DNA of 64,000 nt. Origin: G965230065 sp965230065. GTDB lineage: Bacteria; Bacteroidota; Bacteroidia; Cytophagales; Cyclobacteriaceae. The notes under the pieces were generated by a model. The model saw nothing but the letters and a program-made list of their open reading frames with translations. It was not told the origin of the DNA and searched no databases. Of the stretch, positions 7,876-15,455 are shown in pieces (position 1 is the stretch's first letter; each line of letters starts with the position of its first letter). The DNA lies in NCBI GenBank assembly GCA_965230065.1, contig OZ245942.1:3968001-4032000 (forward strand), given 5' to 3'. The translations under genes were made by a program, and so were the position numbers.

Positions 7876-8655
7876 TTATATAAATTCAATTCGATCCATA
7901 ATCGTACTACTTATTTCATTAATTTTATTAGCCTCTCCTTTTTCCAATATCAATTGAAGAATTGAATGTATTAACTTTTGATATTCACTAAGTTCTTCAT
8001 CTGTTACTTGAGGGATAGAATTTCCATGAATAAAGTCGTTTCTAACTGAATATAAAGCATACATTCTTTTCATAGAATTTATGCAATTCAAAAGAGCTCC
8101 TGTTATTAAAGCAATCTTTAGTCTTAGCTCATTATTTATATTATAAATTGCCTCTATTGCACTACATAAATCTAGAATAGAATCTAAATTGTCGCTTCGT
8201 GAAAAACTTGCAAAAAAACGATAAAAAGACACTTGAATTTTGACTCCACTTTTTTTTCTACATAGTTTGATTCCATTCGAAAATGATTGGATATAACGTT
8301 CATTTATTTCCCGGACAAGTGGAGCTGAATCTGGGTTAAATTTAGATAGATTGAAATCTCCGTAAATAAATAATGATAAATATTGGATATAACTATCTGT
8401 GATATTGTCATTCTTGTTTTCAAACTTTGTCCATAAGGTATTTTCAATATCTATTTTTGAAAAGAGTTCTAGACCAGCCTCTTCCCAAGAACCAGGATCT
8501 ATATTTTGGAATTGTGCTATTAAATATCCTAAACATCTGCCAGAATAGAGTTGGACATCTAAATCGCTATAACCTTTATGTCTTGAAAGAATTACATTTT
8601 CTATTGGCCATTGCTTATTTGGAGGAATGATGTTTACTAATGCAGGAATATTCAT
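7876..8655 (-). CDS. HEPN-domain protein (ApeA-type HEPN)
   Basis: A 259-residue soluble protein, very AT-rich. The C-terminal third matches the layout of the Apea-like HEPN domain: LDSILDLCSAIEAIYN, a helix with LKIALITGALL, and the RNase-type motif RNDFIHG (Arg-x4-His) near residue 208. The first 130 residues are not recognised. HEPN proteins are often RNases in toxin-antitoxin or phage-defence systems. The next gene downstream (138 bases) is a nucleotidyltransferase-like gene, the usual partner class of HEPN toxins, though the size and order differ from classic HEPN-MNT pairs. The HEPN call is fairly firm; the defence role is inference. Confidence 0.7.
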   Translation of the reverse strand: MNIPALVNIIPPNKQWPIENVILSRHKGYSDLDVQLYSGRCLGYLIAQFQNIDPGSWEEAGLELFSKIDIENTLWTKFENKNDNITDSYIQYLSLFIYGDFNLSKFNPDSAPLVREINERYIQSFSNGIKLCRKKSGVKIQVSFYRFFASFSRSDNLDSILDLCSAIEAIYNINNELRLKIALITGALLNCINSMKRMYALYSVRNDFIHGNSIPQVTDEELSEYQKLIHSILQLILEKGEANKINEISSTIMDRIEFI

Positions 8656-8761
8656 TGGTTTCTATTCTGTATGCTAACGAGTACATAGACGCAATTCTAG
8701 ATAAAGCATTCCAGCTTCGAATTAAAAATACAACCATTCTATACAACACACAAGAACTGGA

Positions 8762-8783
8762 GCATGGCACCTAAAAGCCATGC
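8762..8783. terminator. hairpin after the DUF1080 gene
   Basis: GCATGGC and GCCATGC form a 7-bp stem with an 8-base loop, 12 bases past the stop of the minus-strand DUF1080 gene. No strong T-run, so moderate support only. Confidence 0.45.
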
Positions 8784-8794
8784 GTATAATAAAA

Positions 8795-9499
8795 TTAATC
8801 CACCACAGGCGCGGTTTGTTCAGCCGAGGTAACGCCCGGGGGCAGTTCCATGATGCGGATGTTGCGGAAGTGAATTTCGGCTCCTTCTGCTTCCAGGCAG
8901 AGGTATCCTTTTTTGTAGCCTGCATTCCGAAGGCCGTTAACAAACTTGCCATTTACGGAGAGTTTTACGGTTCCGTCTACACATACCACCACATATTTGT
9001 TCCACTCCCCTTTGCCTTTGCACCTTTTTTCCAGGGATTTGCTGCGGGGGCCCCGGGGGTTGTCGGGAATGGCCGTTAAATCCATGGTGGGGAAGAGTTC
9101 GCCATGTACATAGGCATCGGTACGGTTGTTTTGGACAGCCCATTCCAGTTCCAGCATTTGCACCTCAATGGCTTTGGTGAGGGGGTTGTCTTTAAAGGGC
9201 GTGCCTTCACTCCAAACAAAAATGCCTGAGTTGCCCCCGGCTTCCATGTGTTTCCATTCTATTTCCAGTATAAAGTTTTCATACTGACGGTCGGTACGCA
9301 TGACGCCAATGGGGAGGCCCGAGCAAATGAGCACACCATCTTTCACTTTCCAGGTTTCTTCAGAAGTGTTTACATCTACCCAGCCTGTCAGGTCTTTCCC
9401 ATTAAAAAGAGGACGGAAGGCTAGCGGTTCACTTTCCTGGGCGATGGTAGCGAAAGTGCACAGTGAAAATAAGAGTGCAAATAAAGCTTTTTTCATCAT
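8795..9499 (-). CDS. secreted DUF1080 (3-keto-disaccharide hydrolase type) protein
   Basis: About 234 residues from the ATG at 9499 (a second ATG follows at once). A Sec signal peptide (KKALFALLFSLCTFATIAQ) leads into a concanavalin-like DUF1080 domain starting at FRPLFNGKDLTGWVDVN, with GNSGIFVW in the middle and the family-typical ending AEIHFRNIRIMELPPG. DUF1080 proteins are periplasmic or surface beta-jelly-rolls; some act on 3-keto-glycosides. The upstream gene ends 10 bases before this start, so the two form an operon. An upstream start at 9568 would overlap that gene and is rejected. Confidence 0.88.
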   Translation of the reverse strand: MMKKALFALLFSLCTFATIAQESEPLAFRPLFNGKDLTGWVDVNTSEETWKVKDGVLICSGLPIGVMRTDRQYENFILEIEWKHMEAGGNSGIFVWSEGTPFKDNPLTKAIEVQMLELEWAVQNNRTDAYVHGELFPTMDLTAIPDNPRGPRSKSLEKRCKGKGEWNKYVVVCVDGTVKLSVNGKFVNGLRNAGYKKGYLCLEAEGAEIHFRNIRIMELPPGVTSAEQTAPVVD

Positions 9500-9509
9500 T
9501 GTATGCTTA

Positions 9510-10496
9510 TTATTTTCCTTCTGCTGATGCAGGAAAGGTATAGAAGGTGTAATTGATTTTCCAGTCAATCTTTTCTTTCGGAGAAGCCTGCAATTGTATG
9601 TAAGGTTCAGGACAAGCCGTGGTATGGCAGGCCCAGTACACCATTTTCAACAAAGGGCGGTCGGCGGTGATGTGTACGCCTGCGCCTGTCTTGATATTTT
9701 CAATGCGAATGTCATAATCTTCGGCACTATTGCCATAGCCTTCTACATCCGGAGTATACACATTTTCTCCTTTTTGGAGCCTTCTTTCATAGGTAAGGGT
9801 CTTATTTTCGGCGGTAATAATTTCCCCAAACCCTTTTCCTTCCGCCTGAATGGGGTAAGGAAATTTTGTAACGATATTAGGACCGGTTGGCTCATCATCT
9901 ATCACAAAGAAGTTGTGGTTATATACCGTAGTTTCCAGGGGTTTTGTGCCTGTATTTTTGAGGGTATGTTCCAGTACCATCTCAGGCGTGCCTTTGATGA
10001 GGCGCACGGTTTTGGTATAAGTGTAAGCATACCCTTCCTCACTGTTGAGCGTATGCGTGAACTCAATACGGTCAGGTTTTTCTTTTACTTTCCATTGCCC
10101 CGGGTTCACTATTTCATATTGGTTTGCGAAAAAATAATCTTTATTGTCGGGTTTGCGCAACATGCCTACGCCTATAACTAAGAAATTTTCACCGGGCTTC
10201 GCTTCCTCAAAACCTATGGGGCCAAAAGCCTCTACCGGACCAGTAATGGCATCATGAACTTTAGGGTCATGCTTGGGCAGCCAGGGTGCAAAATACTGGT
10301 GTCCTTCATACTTTAAACTGCCAATCACGCCGGCCCAATCGAAGCGGGTGCCGCGGTAATAGCCTTGTTCGGTATCAGGCAGGTAAAAGCTTAATTGTAA
10401 ATGTTCGTTATTTATTGCTGCTTTGGGATATTGTGACTGGGCTAATGTGCAAAAGCATAAAGTAAACAGGCAGAGAGTAAAGAGTAATTTTTTCAT
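9510..10496 (-). CDS. secreted aldose-epimerase-like (galactose mutarotase fold) protein
   Basis: 328 residues from the ATG at 10496 (MKKLLF); a further ATG at 10505 is possible. A clear signal peptide ends at LAQSQYP. The body resembles the mutarotase-like beta-sandwich: RGTRFDWAGVIGSLKYEGH near the start, GFEEAKPGENFLVIGVG, the strand FTHTLNS, a carbohydrate-like loop TTVYNHNFFVIDDEPTGP, and a W-rich end. The catalytic His/Glu pair of true galactose mutarotase cannot be assigned with confidence. It precedes the DUF1080 gene by 10 bases, suggesting joint work on an exported sugar substrate. Confidence 0.7.
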   Translation of the reverse strand: MKKLLFTLCLFTLCFCTLAQSQYPKAAINNEHLQLSFYLPDTEQGYYRGTRFDWAGVIGSLKYEGHQYFAPWLPKHDPKVHDAITGPVEAFGPIGFEEAKPGENFLVIGVGMLRKPDNKDYFFANQYEIVNPGQWKVKEKPDRIEFTHTLNSEEGYAYTYTKTVRLIKGTPEMVLEHTLKNTGTKPLETTVYNHNFFVIDDEPTGPNIVTKFPYPIQAEGKGFGEIITAENKTLTYERRLQKGENVYTPDVEGYGNSAEDYDIRIENIKTGAGVHITADRPLLKMVYWACHTTACPEPYIQLQASPKEKIDWKINYTFYTFPASAEGK

Positions 10497-10620
10497 GTTA
10501 ATCATCTGGGTTTGTATTTTGAAGGCAATTACCCCAAATGTAAAAAGAAAAAGCGATTTTAGGGAAAACCGCGGATAAATAGGTTTATATCAGGAATACC
10601 TATTCCAAGAAGCTGTACAA

Positions 10621-10683
10621 GACTTCGGAAGTTTAGGGCCTCAGGTGGGCAGAAGGCTTTCTCTCATCTGAAACTTCCGAAGT
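10621..10683. repeat. GACTTCGGAAGTTT inverted repeat
   Basis: The left arm GACTTCGGAAGTTT (10621-10634) and right arm AAACTTCCGAAGT (10671-10683) are complementary. The same arms recur at 51384-51446, so this is a dispersed palindromic element. Confidence 0.7.
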
Positions 10684-10685
10684 AT

Positions 10686-10723
10686 CCAACGATAATAAAC
10701 CTGCAAAATAGCTTTATCGTTGG
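10686..10723. repeat. CCAACGATAA inverted repeat
   Basis: CCAACGATAA (10686-10695) and TTATCGTTGG (10714-10723) form a perfect 10-bp stem with an 18-base loop. It directly follows the preceding inverted repeat and may be a terminator or part of the same element. Confidence 0.55.
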
Positions 10724-10891
10724 TGCATACTTCTTCCAGGAGGCCTACATTTCAAAAAAAACATTTTGGAAAATTTACCGATGCAGTCTCAATAGGTAGA
10801 GGCTGAAACAGCCAGCCATCAGGAAGGATGTAAGTTCGTGAAAGGGAAACAATATAGCCCTGATTAGTTATTACCAAGGCTATGTGAAGAC

Positions 10892-11086
10892 TTATCTGGC
10901 CACTTCTACATTGACAGCATTCAGTCCTTTTTGTCCTTGTTCCACGTCGTATTCTACTTTATCATTTTCCCTGATTTCATCAATTAATCCACTTTTATGG
11001 ACGAAAATATCCTGGTCAGTTTCATCATCCTTGATAAATCCGTACCCTTTTTCATTGTTAAAAAATTTAACTGTTCCTGTTTTCAT
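10892..11086 (-). CDS. cold-shock protein (CspA family), second copy
   Basis: 64 residues from the ATG at 11086 (MKTGTVKFF). The RNA-binding motifs are KGYGFI and IFVHKSGL; the protein ends GLNAVNVEVAR. It differs from the copy at 3035-3226 mainly in charged surface residues. Its start lies inside the 3' end of the gene for an 83-residue charged protein (20-base overlap), indicating translational coupling. A longer frame to 11176 adds a non-homologous tail and is rejected. Confidence 0.93.
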   Translation of the reverse strand: MKTGTVKFFNNEKGYGFIKDDETDQDIFVHKSGLIDEIRENDKVEYDVEQGQKGLNAVNVEVAR

Positions 11087-11318
11087 TGTTGTTATTGGTT
11101 TGTTTGGTTTGATTTGTTTCGGTTGTAGTATCTTCTTCTTCAGTGGGGTCTTCTGACGTAATATTACCAAACTCATCTACATAAGCTATCATATCTTCAA
11201 GATCACCACTGTTGTTTTGGTTCTTTTTTTCTAGTTTTTTCTTAAATTTTTCTTCCTTTTTTTTCCTCTTCTTTTCTGCTTTCAGTTTTTTGATGAAACT
11301 GTTTTGAGATCTTGCCAT
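11067..11318 (-). CDS. small highly charged protein coupled to cold-shock gene
   Basis: 83 residues. The N-terminal half is very basic (KKLKAEKKRKKKEEKFKKK) and the middle holds an acidic segment LEDMIAYVDEFGNITSEDP; the tail is rich in Thr/Asn/Gln. No domain is recognised by name, but the motif AYVDEFGNIT next to a lysine-rich helix fits small proteins found beside CspA genes in Bacteroidota. Probably RNA-binding or ribosome-associated, by inference. It is the first gene of the pair and overlaps the cold-shock gene by 20 bases in another frame. Confidence 0.8.
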   Translation of the reverse strand: MARSQNSFIKKLKAEKKRKKKEEKFKKKLEKKNQNNSGDLEDMIAYVDEFGNITSEDPTEEEDTTTETNQTKQTNNNNENRNS

Positions 11319-11362
11319 AATTTAAGTTTTAATATTTACTTTCAATACTTAATAATAAAAAA

Positions 11363-12463
11363 TTATTTACCCAGGGGGTAAATCGTGTCACGGCTGCCCA
11401 ATTCCCTGAGCATTCTGAAATGGCTTGCAATTGCCAAACGAAAACTTTTTTGGGCATGGTAGGGCAGGTTAAATTCACGGGTTGTTTGTTGTACAATTTG
11501 GGCTATTTTAGGGTAGTGTATGTGGCAAATATTGGGGAACAAATGGTGTTCTATTTGAAAATTCAGTCCGCCAATAAACCAGGAAAGCACTTTGTTTTTC
11601 ATGGCATAATTGGAGGTTGTATATATTTGGTGTACCAGCCAGCTCTGATCGATCGCCTGCTGCTCCTGCTCCACAAAATCAGAAGTGGGCATCACATGGG
11701 CGGTCTGGAATATGAGGGTGATCAGCAGCCCGGTGAGCAAATGCATGGAAATAAACATCAATACAGTGAGCCATGCCGGAACGGGCAATACCATGATAGG
11801 CAGAACCAGAAAGGCGAAGTAATAAAGTGATTTATGAAGGATAATAACCAATAAGTGCCCCCGGAATGCCTTCCCGGGTTTAATCAACCCCCTGTTGCGG
11901 TAGTTAAATAACTTAATAAAATCTTTGACGGTAATCCACACCAGGGTAGAAATGCTATAGAAAAACCCTGCATAAATATGCTGAAACCTGTGGAACCACC
12001 TTCTGGGCTGGTTGGGAGTAAACCGCAATACAAAACGGGGTTGAATGTCTTCATCAGCATGTTCTATATTGGTATAAGTATGATGAAGCACATTATGCTG
12101 GAGTTTCCAAAGCGAGGCATCTATACCCAGTACCACGGCAGAAAAACCCATGAGCGCGTTGATAGATTTTTTTCGGGAATACGAACCATGCAGGGCATCA
12201 TGCATTACGGAAGTGCCAATAAACGTCATGCCCAGGCCCATCAATAGCCATAAAGTAAAAAGCAGGGGAATATTGGTGATGCCACTCAGCAACATGACGG
12301 CATAAGGAACAAAATAAAGCGAAAGTGCTACAACAGACTTCATCACCATTTCCCCGTTGCCATTTCGGCGGATCTTGTGGTGTTTAAAATAGGCATTCAC
12401 TCTCTTTTTAAGTGTTGTGGAGAAGTCTTGATGAAGAGTTCTGGAAAATTTATATCGGATCAT
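11363..12463 (-). CDS. membrane fatty acid desaturase
   Basis: 366 residues from the ATG at 12463 (MIRYKFSRTLHQDF); an upstream in-frame start at 12523 adds an unlikely Cys-rich leader. All three histidine boxes of membrane di-iron desaturases are present: HDALHGS, HNVLHH and QIEHHLFP, separated by four or more hydrophobic segments. The QxxHH third box is typical of front-end and linoleoyl-CoA-desaturase-like enzymes. No cytochrome b5 domain is fused. It likely desaturates acyl chains for membrane fluidity, and lies next to a cold-shock operon in the same direction; shared cold regulation is possible but not shown. Confidence 0.93.
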   Translation of the reverse strand: MIRYKFSRTLHQDFSTTLKKRVNAYFKHHKIRRNGNGEMVMKSVVALSLYFVPYAVMLLSGITNIPLLFTLWLLMGLGMTFIGTSVMHDALHGSYSRKKSINALMGFSAVVLGIDASLWKLQHNVLHHTYTNIEHADEDIQPRFVLRFTPNQPRRWFHRFQHIYAGFFYSISTLVWITVKDFIKLFNYRNRGLIKPGKAFRGHLLVIILHKSLYYFAFLVLPIMVLPVPAWLTVLMFISMHLLTGLLITLIFQTAHVMPTSDFVEQEQQAIDQSWLVHQIYTTSNYAMKNKVLSWFIGGLNFQIEHHLFPNICHIHYPKIAQIVQQTTREFNLPYHAQKSFRLAIASHFRMLRELGSRDTIYPLGK

Positions 12464-12780
12464 TGATTGAATAAAGCTATTATTAAGGCTGTCATGCTGT
12501 TTCTTCCTTAGGCAACATGACATTGGCCAAAAGCCTGGTAGGGATACTAGAGAATGATCAAAATGTATTGAGCGAATATTTAAAAATTATCCGCGCTCTT
12601 TACGCTAAAGCTAAGATGTAACAAGCAGAAAAACAAATAGCAGGAGTTTCTCGGAGTGAAGCACCTTGGTTAAGGTAAACAACAAAGTTACGTGTGTTTT
12701 GGCTATAAACCTAATTTATATTTTTCCTTGTAGATAACCCAAAATGCTTGTACTTTCAGCACCCAAAGTCGAAGAAGTTT
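12464..12780. other. divergent intergenic region
   Basis: A 317-base gap between the desaturase (minus) and the oxidoreductase (plus) genes, which must hold both promoters. No repeat or further gene was seen. Confidence 0.4.
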
Positions 12781-13707
12781 ATGAAAAAAGAAAAGAAATC
12801 GCTCACTGCTTTTTTACAAAAGGGTAAAAAAATTGGTTTTATCGGGTTGGGGCTGATGGGCAAACCCATGGCACGCCATCTCAAAAAAGCAGGGGCAGAG
12901 GTCATCATTCACAACCGGAGCCAGGAAGTAGTGCAGGAATTAACAAAAGAAGGGTTTACAGCGGCGTCATCCCCGGCAGCCGTTGCAGAAGCTGTACAAG
13001 ATGGGTACATTATTCTGATGCTTACCAACACCTATGCGGTAGAGGCAGTAGTAGATGAAGAAAATGGCTTGTTTAGTACATTACAGCCTGGTGCTACCAT
13101 TATTGATATGGGCAGCACCTGGATTCGGGAAACACAAAAATGGCAAAAGAAGGCACTTGAAAAAGGAGCAGATTGGGTAGATGCCCCCGTTTCTGGCGGT
13201 GAACAGGGAGCGATGGATGCCACCTTAACCATCATGGCCGGAGGCAATCAAAATACCTTTGAAAAAGTGCTGCCTATTTTAGAAGTATTAGGATCCAACG
13301 TTACTTACATGGGAGAAAGTGGCACCGGACAAGCCACCAAGCTCGCCAACCAGATCATCGTAGCCAATACCATCGCGTCGGTAAGTGAGGCTTTTCTGTT
13401 GTGCGAAAATGTTGGTGTAGATTTGTCGGCAGCACGAAAAGCCCTGCTCAATGGTTTTGCCGGCAGTAAAATCCTGGATATGCACGGGTTGCGTATGATT
13501 GAAGAAAACTATGAACCAGGCGGTAGGGCTACCGAGCAACTCAAAGATTTAGTGGAGGCCGTCAGGGTGGCTGAAGAACAGCAAATAGATTTGCCCATGC
13601 TTACCACCAATAAAAAATTATGGGAGCAAATGATAGAAATGGGCTTGGGGGCTTTGGATCACAGTGGTTTATTTAAGTTCTATCAAAAAGCGAACTCGAG
13701 GAGTTAA
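12781..13707 (+). CDS. NAD(P)-dependent beta-hydroxyacid dehydrogenase (3-hydroxyisobutyrate dehydrogenase family)
   Basis: 308 residues from the ATG at 12781; an upstream TTG start at 12748 is less likely. The N-terminal Rossmann motif reads GFIGLGLMGKPMARHL, the substrate-binding motif VSGGEQGAMDATLTIMAGG follows at about residues 135-155, and the catalytic lysine lies in GTGQATKLANQI. The family includes 3-hydroxyisobutyrate, tartronate semialdehyde and succinic semialdehyde reductases; residues here do not settle which. The gene is monocistronic or followed 13 bases later by a small unknown gene. Confidence 0.92.
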   Translation: MKKEKKSLTAFLQKGKKIGFIGLGLMGKPMARHLKKAGAEVIIHNRSQEVVQELTKEGFTAASSPAAVAEAVQDGYIILMLTNTYAVEAVVDEENGLFSTLQPGATIIDMGSTWIRETQKWQKKALEKGADWVDAPVSGGEQGAMDATLTIMAGGNQNTFEKVLPILEVLGSNVTYMGESGTGQATKLANQIIVANTIASVSEAFLLCENVGVDLSAARKALLNGFAGSKILDMHGLRMIEENYEPGGRATEQLKDLVEAVRVAEEQQIDLPMLTTNKKLWEQMIEMGLGALDHSGLFKFYQKANSRS

Positions 13708-13720
13708 ACTTATTTAATTA

Positions 13721-14146
13721 ATGTTTCTGGAAGAAAAGATAGAGTTACTGAAGAGAGGTTTCAGTTCAAAAGAATTTAGAATTCCTTTTAATGACTTTAG
13801 ACAAATATTGAAAAATATTGAGGCTAAATTTATTGTGAAGGGAAACCCAAATATTCAGTTCAACAATTGGCTTGACAATCTGAAGAATGTCAACAGCTCT
13901 CATTTCTTGACAGAGGAGTTATTGGAGTTTCTGAATAAAACACTCAATAGCGATAAAAATTATTGGTGGGTGATGGTTGAAGGTCGTGAAGAAGTAGGTA
14001 AGCATAAAATTTACGATGCGAATTTGAAAGCGGGAAAAGCTTTAATAAATGTTTTTTCAGATTTGCCCTTCTTCATTATTGATAAAAAATATAAATGGAT
14101 GATGGCTATAGATAGGGAGAGACGGATTGTTTACATTTTAGCGTAA
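13721..14146 (+). CDS. hypothetical protein (possibly DUF6756-like)
   Basis: A 141-residue soluble protein with AT-rich codon use unlike the gene upstream. Hydrophobic strands near the end (YWWVMVEG, FFIIDKKYKWMMAIDR) give a small alpha/beta look similar to DUF6756 or SMI1-like immunity proteins, but this is a weak resemblance. It starts 13 bases after the dehydrogenase stop. The function is unknown. Composition and the repeats that follow suggest an acquired gene. Confidence 0.55.
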   Translation: MFLEEKIELLKRGFSSKEFRIPFNDFRQILKNIEAKFIVKGNPNIQFNNWLDNLKNVNSSHFLTEELLEFLNKTLNSDKNYWWVMVEGREEVGKHKIYDANLKAGKALINVFSDLPFFIIDKKYKWMMAIDRERRIVYILA

Positions 14147-14156
14147 ATGTATAAGT

Positions 14157-14197
14157 GGAAAGTTTGTTGTTTGAGCGTAGCGAGTTTCAAACTTTCC
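14157..14197. repeat. GGAAAGTTTG inverted repeat
   Basis: GGAAAGTTTG (14157-14166) and CAAACTTTCC (14188-14197) are a perfect 10-bp inverted repeat around a GC-containing loop. It lies 10 bases after the unknown gene and may act as its terminator. Confidence 0.6.
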
Positions 14198-14209
14198 TAG
14201 ATTTTTTGT

Positions 14210-14237
14210 CTACTTTTTTATCGATTGAAAAAAGTAG
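14210..14237 (+). terminator. CTACTTTTTT hairpin
   Basis: CTACTTTTTT (14210-14219) and AAAAAAGTAG (14228-14237) form a perfect stem with an 8-base loop. Elements of this shape are frequent in Bacteroidota intergenic DNA. The rest of the gap to 14397 holds nothing recognisable. Confidence 0.55.
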
Positions 14238-14397
14238 AAGCCCGTCCGGCTTGAGGACAAGAAACTAAAAATCAATTGGATATAAAGTTGCGTGGTTCTG
14301 ATTCAAATCATAATTTACATTTGATTTGAGGATTAAAAAAGTGTAAAACCTGCCTGTTTTTACTTTATTTCACATATTAACCTGACAAAAACCAATC

Positions 14398-15387
14398 ATG
14401 AAAGTAATCATCACCGGAGGCGGAGGATTTATCGGCAGCCAACTAATCAAAGCATTGTGCCAAAGGTCCTTTTTTGCATTTGAAAATGGCAAAAAAGAAA
14501 TCACAGAAATACTGGCCGCCGACATATTTATTCCAGAAAAAGTAAGGGAAAATGCTCCTGATATGGTAAACTTTCTGGAAGCTGATGTGGCTGACCCTTC
14601 AGTAATTGATACGATGATTTCTGCCGAAAAAGAATTTGTGGTATTTCATTTGGCGGCCATTGTAAGTGGGGCAGGGGAGAAAGATTTTGACCTGGCCATG
14701 CGTACCAATTTGGACGGTACCCGCCATCTGTTTGAAGCCTGCCGAAATACGGGCCTTTGCCCCAGGATTGTGTTTGCCAGTAGTTTAGCAGCATTCGGCG
14801 GGCCTTACTTGCCACCTGTGGTTTCTGATTCCACCAAAGCCCTGCCCCAAACCACCTACGGAATGACCAAGCTCATGGGCGAACTGATGATTAATGATTA
14901 CAGCCGTAAAGGATTTTTGGATGGGCGTGCCCTGCGTTTGCCTACCATCTTTATCCGCCCCGGTAAGCCCAATGCCGCTGCCTCCAGCTTTGCCAGCGGA
15001 GTTTTCAGAGAGCCTCTGAACGGTGAAGATTGCTACCTGCCCGTGTCAAGAGAACAGGAAATGGCACTTTTGGGATACAGAAAAGTAGTGGATGCCTTCA
15101 TCAAAGCGATGGAATGCAACGGCGAAGTGTTGGGTGATGACCGCACGCTTACTTTGCCCAGCCAGCGGTATATCGTTCATGATATGATTGCTACTTTGCA
15201 AAAAGTTGCTGAAAGAAAAGATATCAAACTGGGTAAAATCATTGATAGTCCTGATGAAGTCATCATGAAAATGGTACAGGGTTGGCCGATTGGCACGGAA
15301 GGAAAACGGGCCGAAGCCATTGGTATTACCACTGACAAAAAATTAGAAGATGTAATTGAATATTATATTGAAGATTTTTTGTCTTGA
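14398..15387 (+). CDS. NAD-dependent epimerase/dehydratase, DenD-like (D-erythronate dehydrogenase type)
   Basis: A 329-residue extended SDR. The glycine motif GGGGFIGSQL is at residues 7-16, the catalytic Ser region is FASSLAAFGG, and the YxxxK motif is YGMTKLMGE. The segment PTIFIRPGKPNAAASSFASG resembles that of D-erythronate dehydrogenases (DenD), which oxidise D-erythronate at C2. The usual partners of DenD (DenA-type kinase and others) are not in the window, so the specific name stays tentative. Convergent with the MFS gene. Confidence 0.85.
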   Translation: MKVIITGGGGFIGSQLIKALCQRSFFAFENGKKEITEILAADIFIPEKVRENAPDMVNFLEADVADPSVIDTMISAEKEFVVFHLAAIVSGAGEKDFDLAMRTNLDGTRHLFEACRNTGLCPRIVFASSLAAFGGPYLPPVVSDSTKALPQTTYGMTKLMGELMINDYSRKGFLDGRALRLPTIFIRPGKPNAAASSFASGVFREPLNGEDCYLPVSREQEMALLGYRKVVDAFIKAMECNGEVLGDDRTLTLPSQRYIVHDMIATLQKVAERKDIKLGKIIDSPDEVIMKMVQGWPIGTEGKRAEAIGITTDKKLEDVIEYYIEDFLS

Positions 15388-15455
15388 GGGCATTGAGTTT
15401 AGAGTTTCTGGTTTTGAGTTTGAAGTTTCTCTGCGATAACCTGTAACCTGCCAAC

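Larger units (their letters stand above)
10497..10891. other. intergenic region with two inverted repeats
   Basis: A 395-base gap between the mutarotase-like gene and the second cold-shock gene, both minus strand. It contains the two inverted repeats listed separately at 10621-10683 and 10686-10723. No coding sequence is supported. Confidence 0.5.

Noticed and set aside
9594..10181. 195-codon open frame on plus strand
   Set aside because: Antisense shadow of the mutarotase-like gene, which has a signal peptide and operon partner.
14157..14237. Two adjacent hairpins considered as a tRNA or small RNA
   Set aside because: No acceptor stem, T-loop or anticodon arrangement; simple inverted repeats explain the structure.
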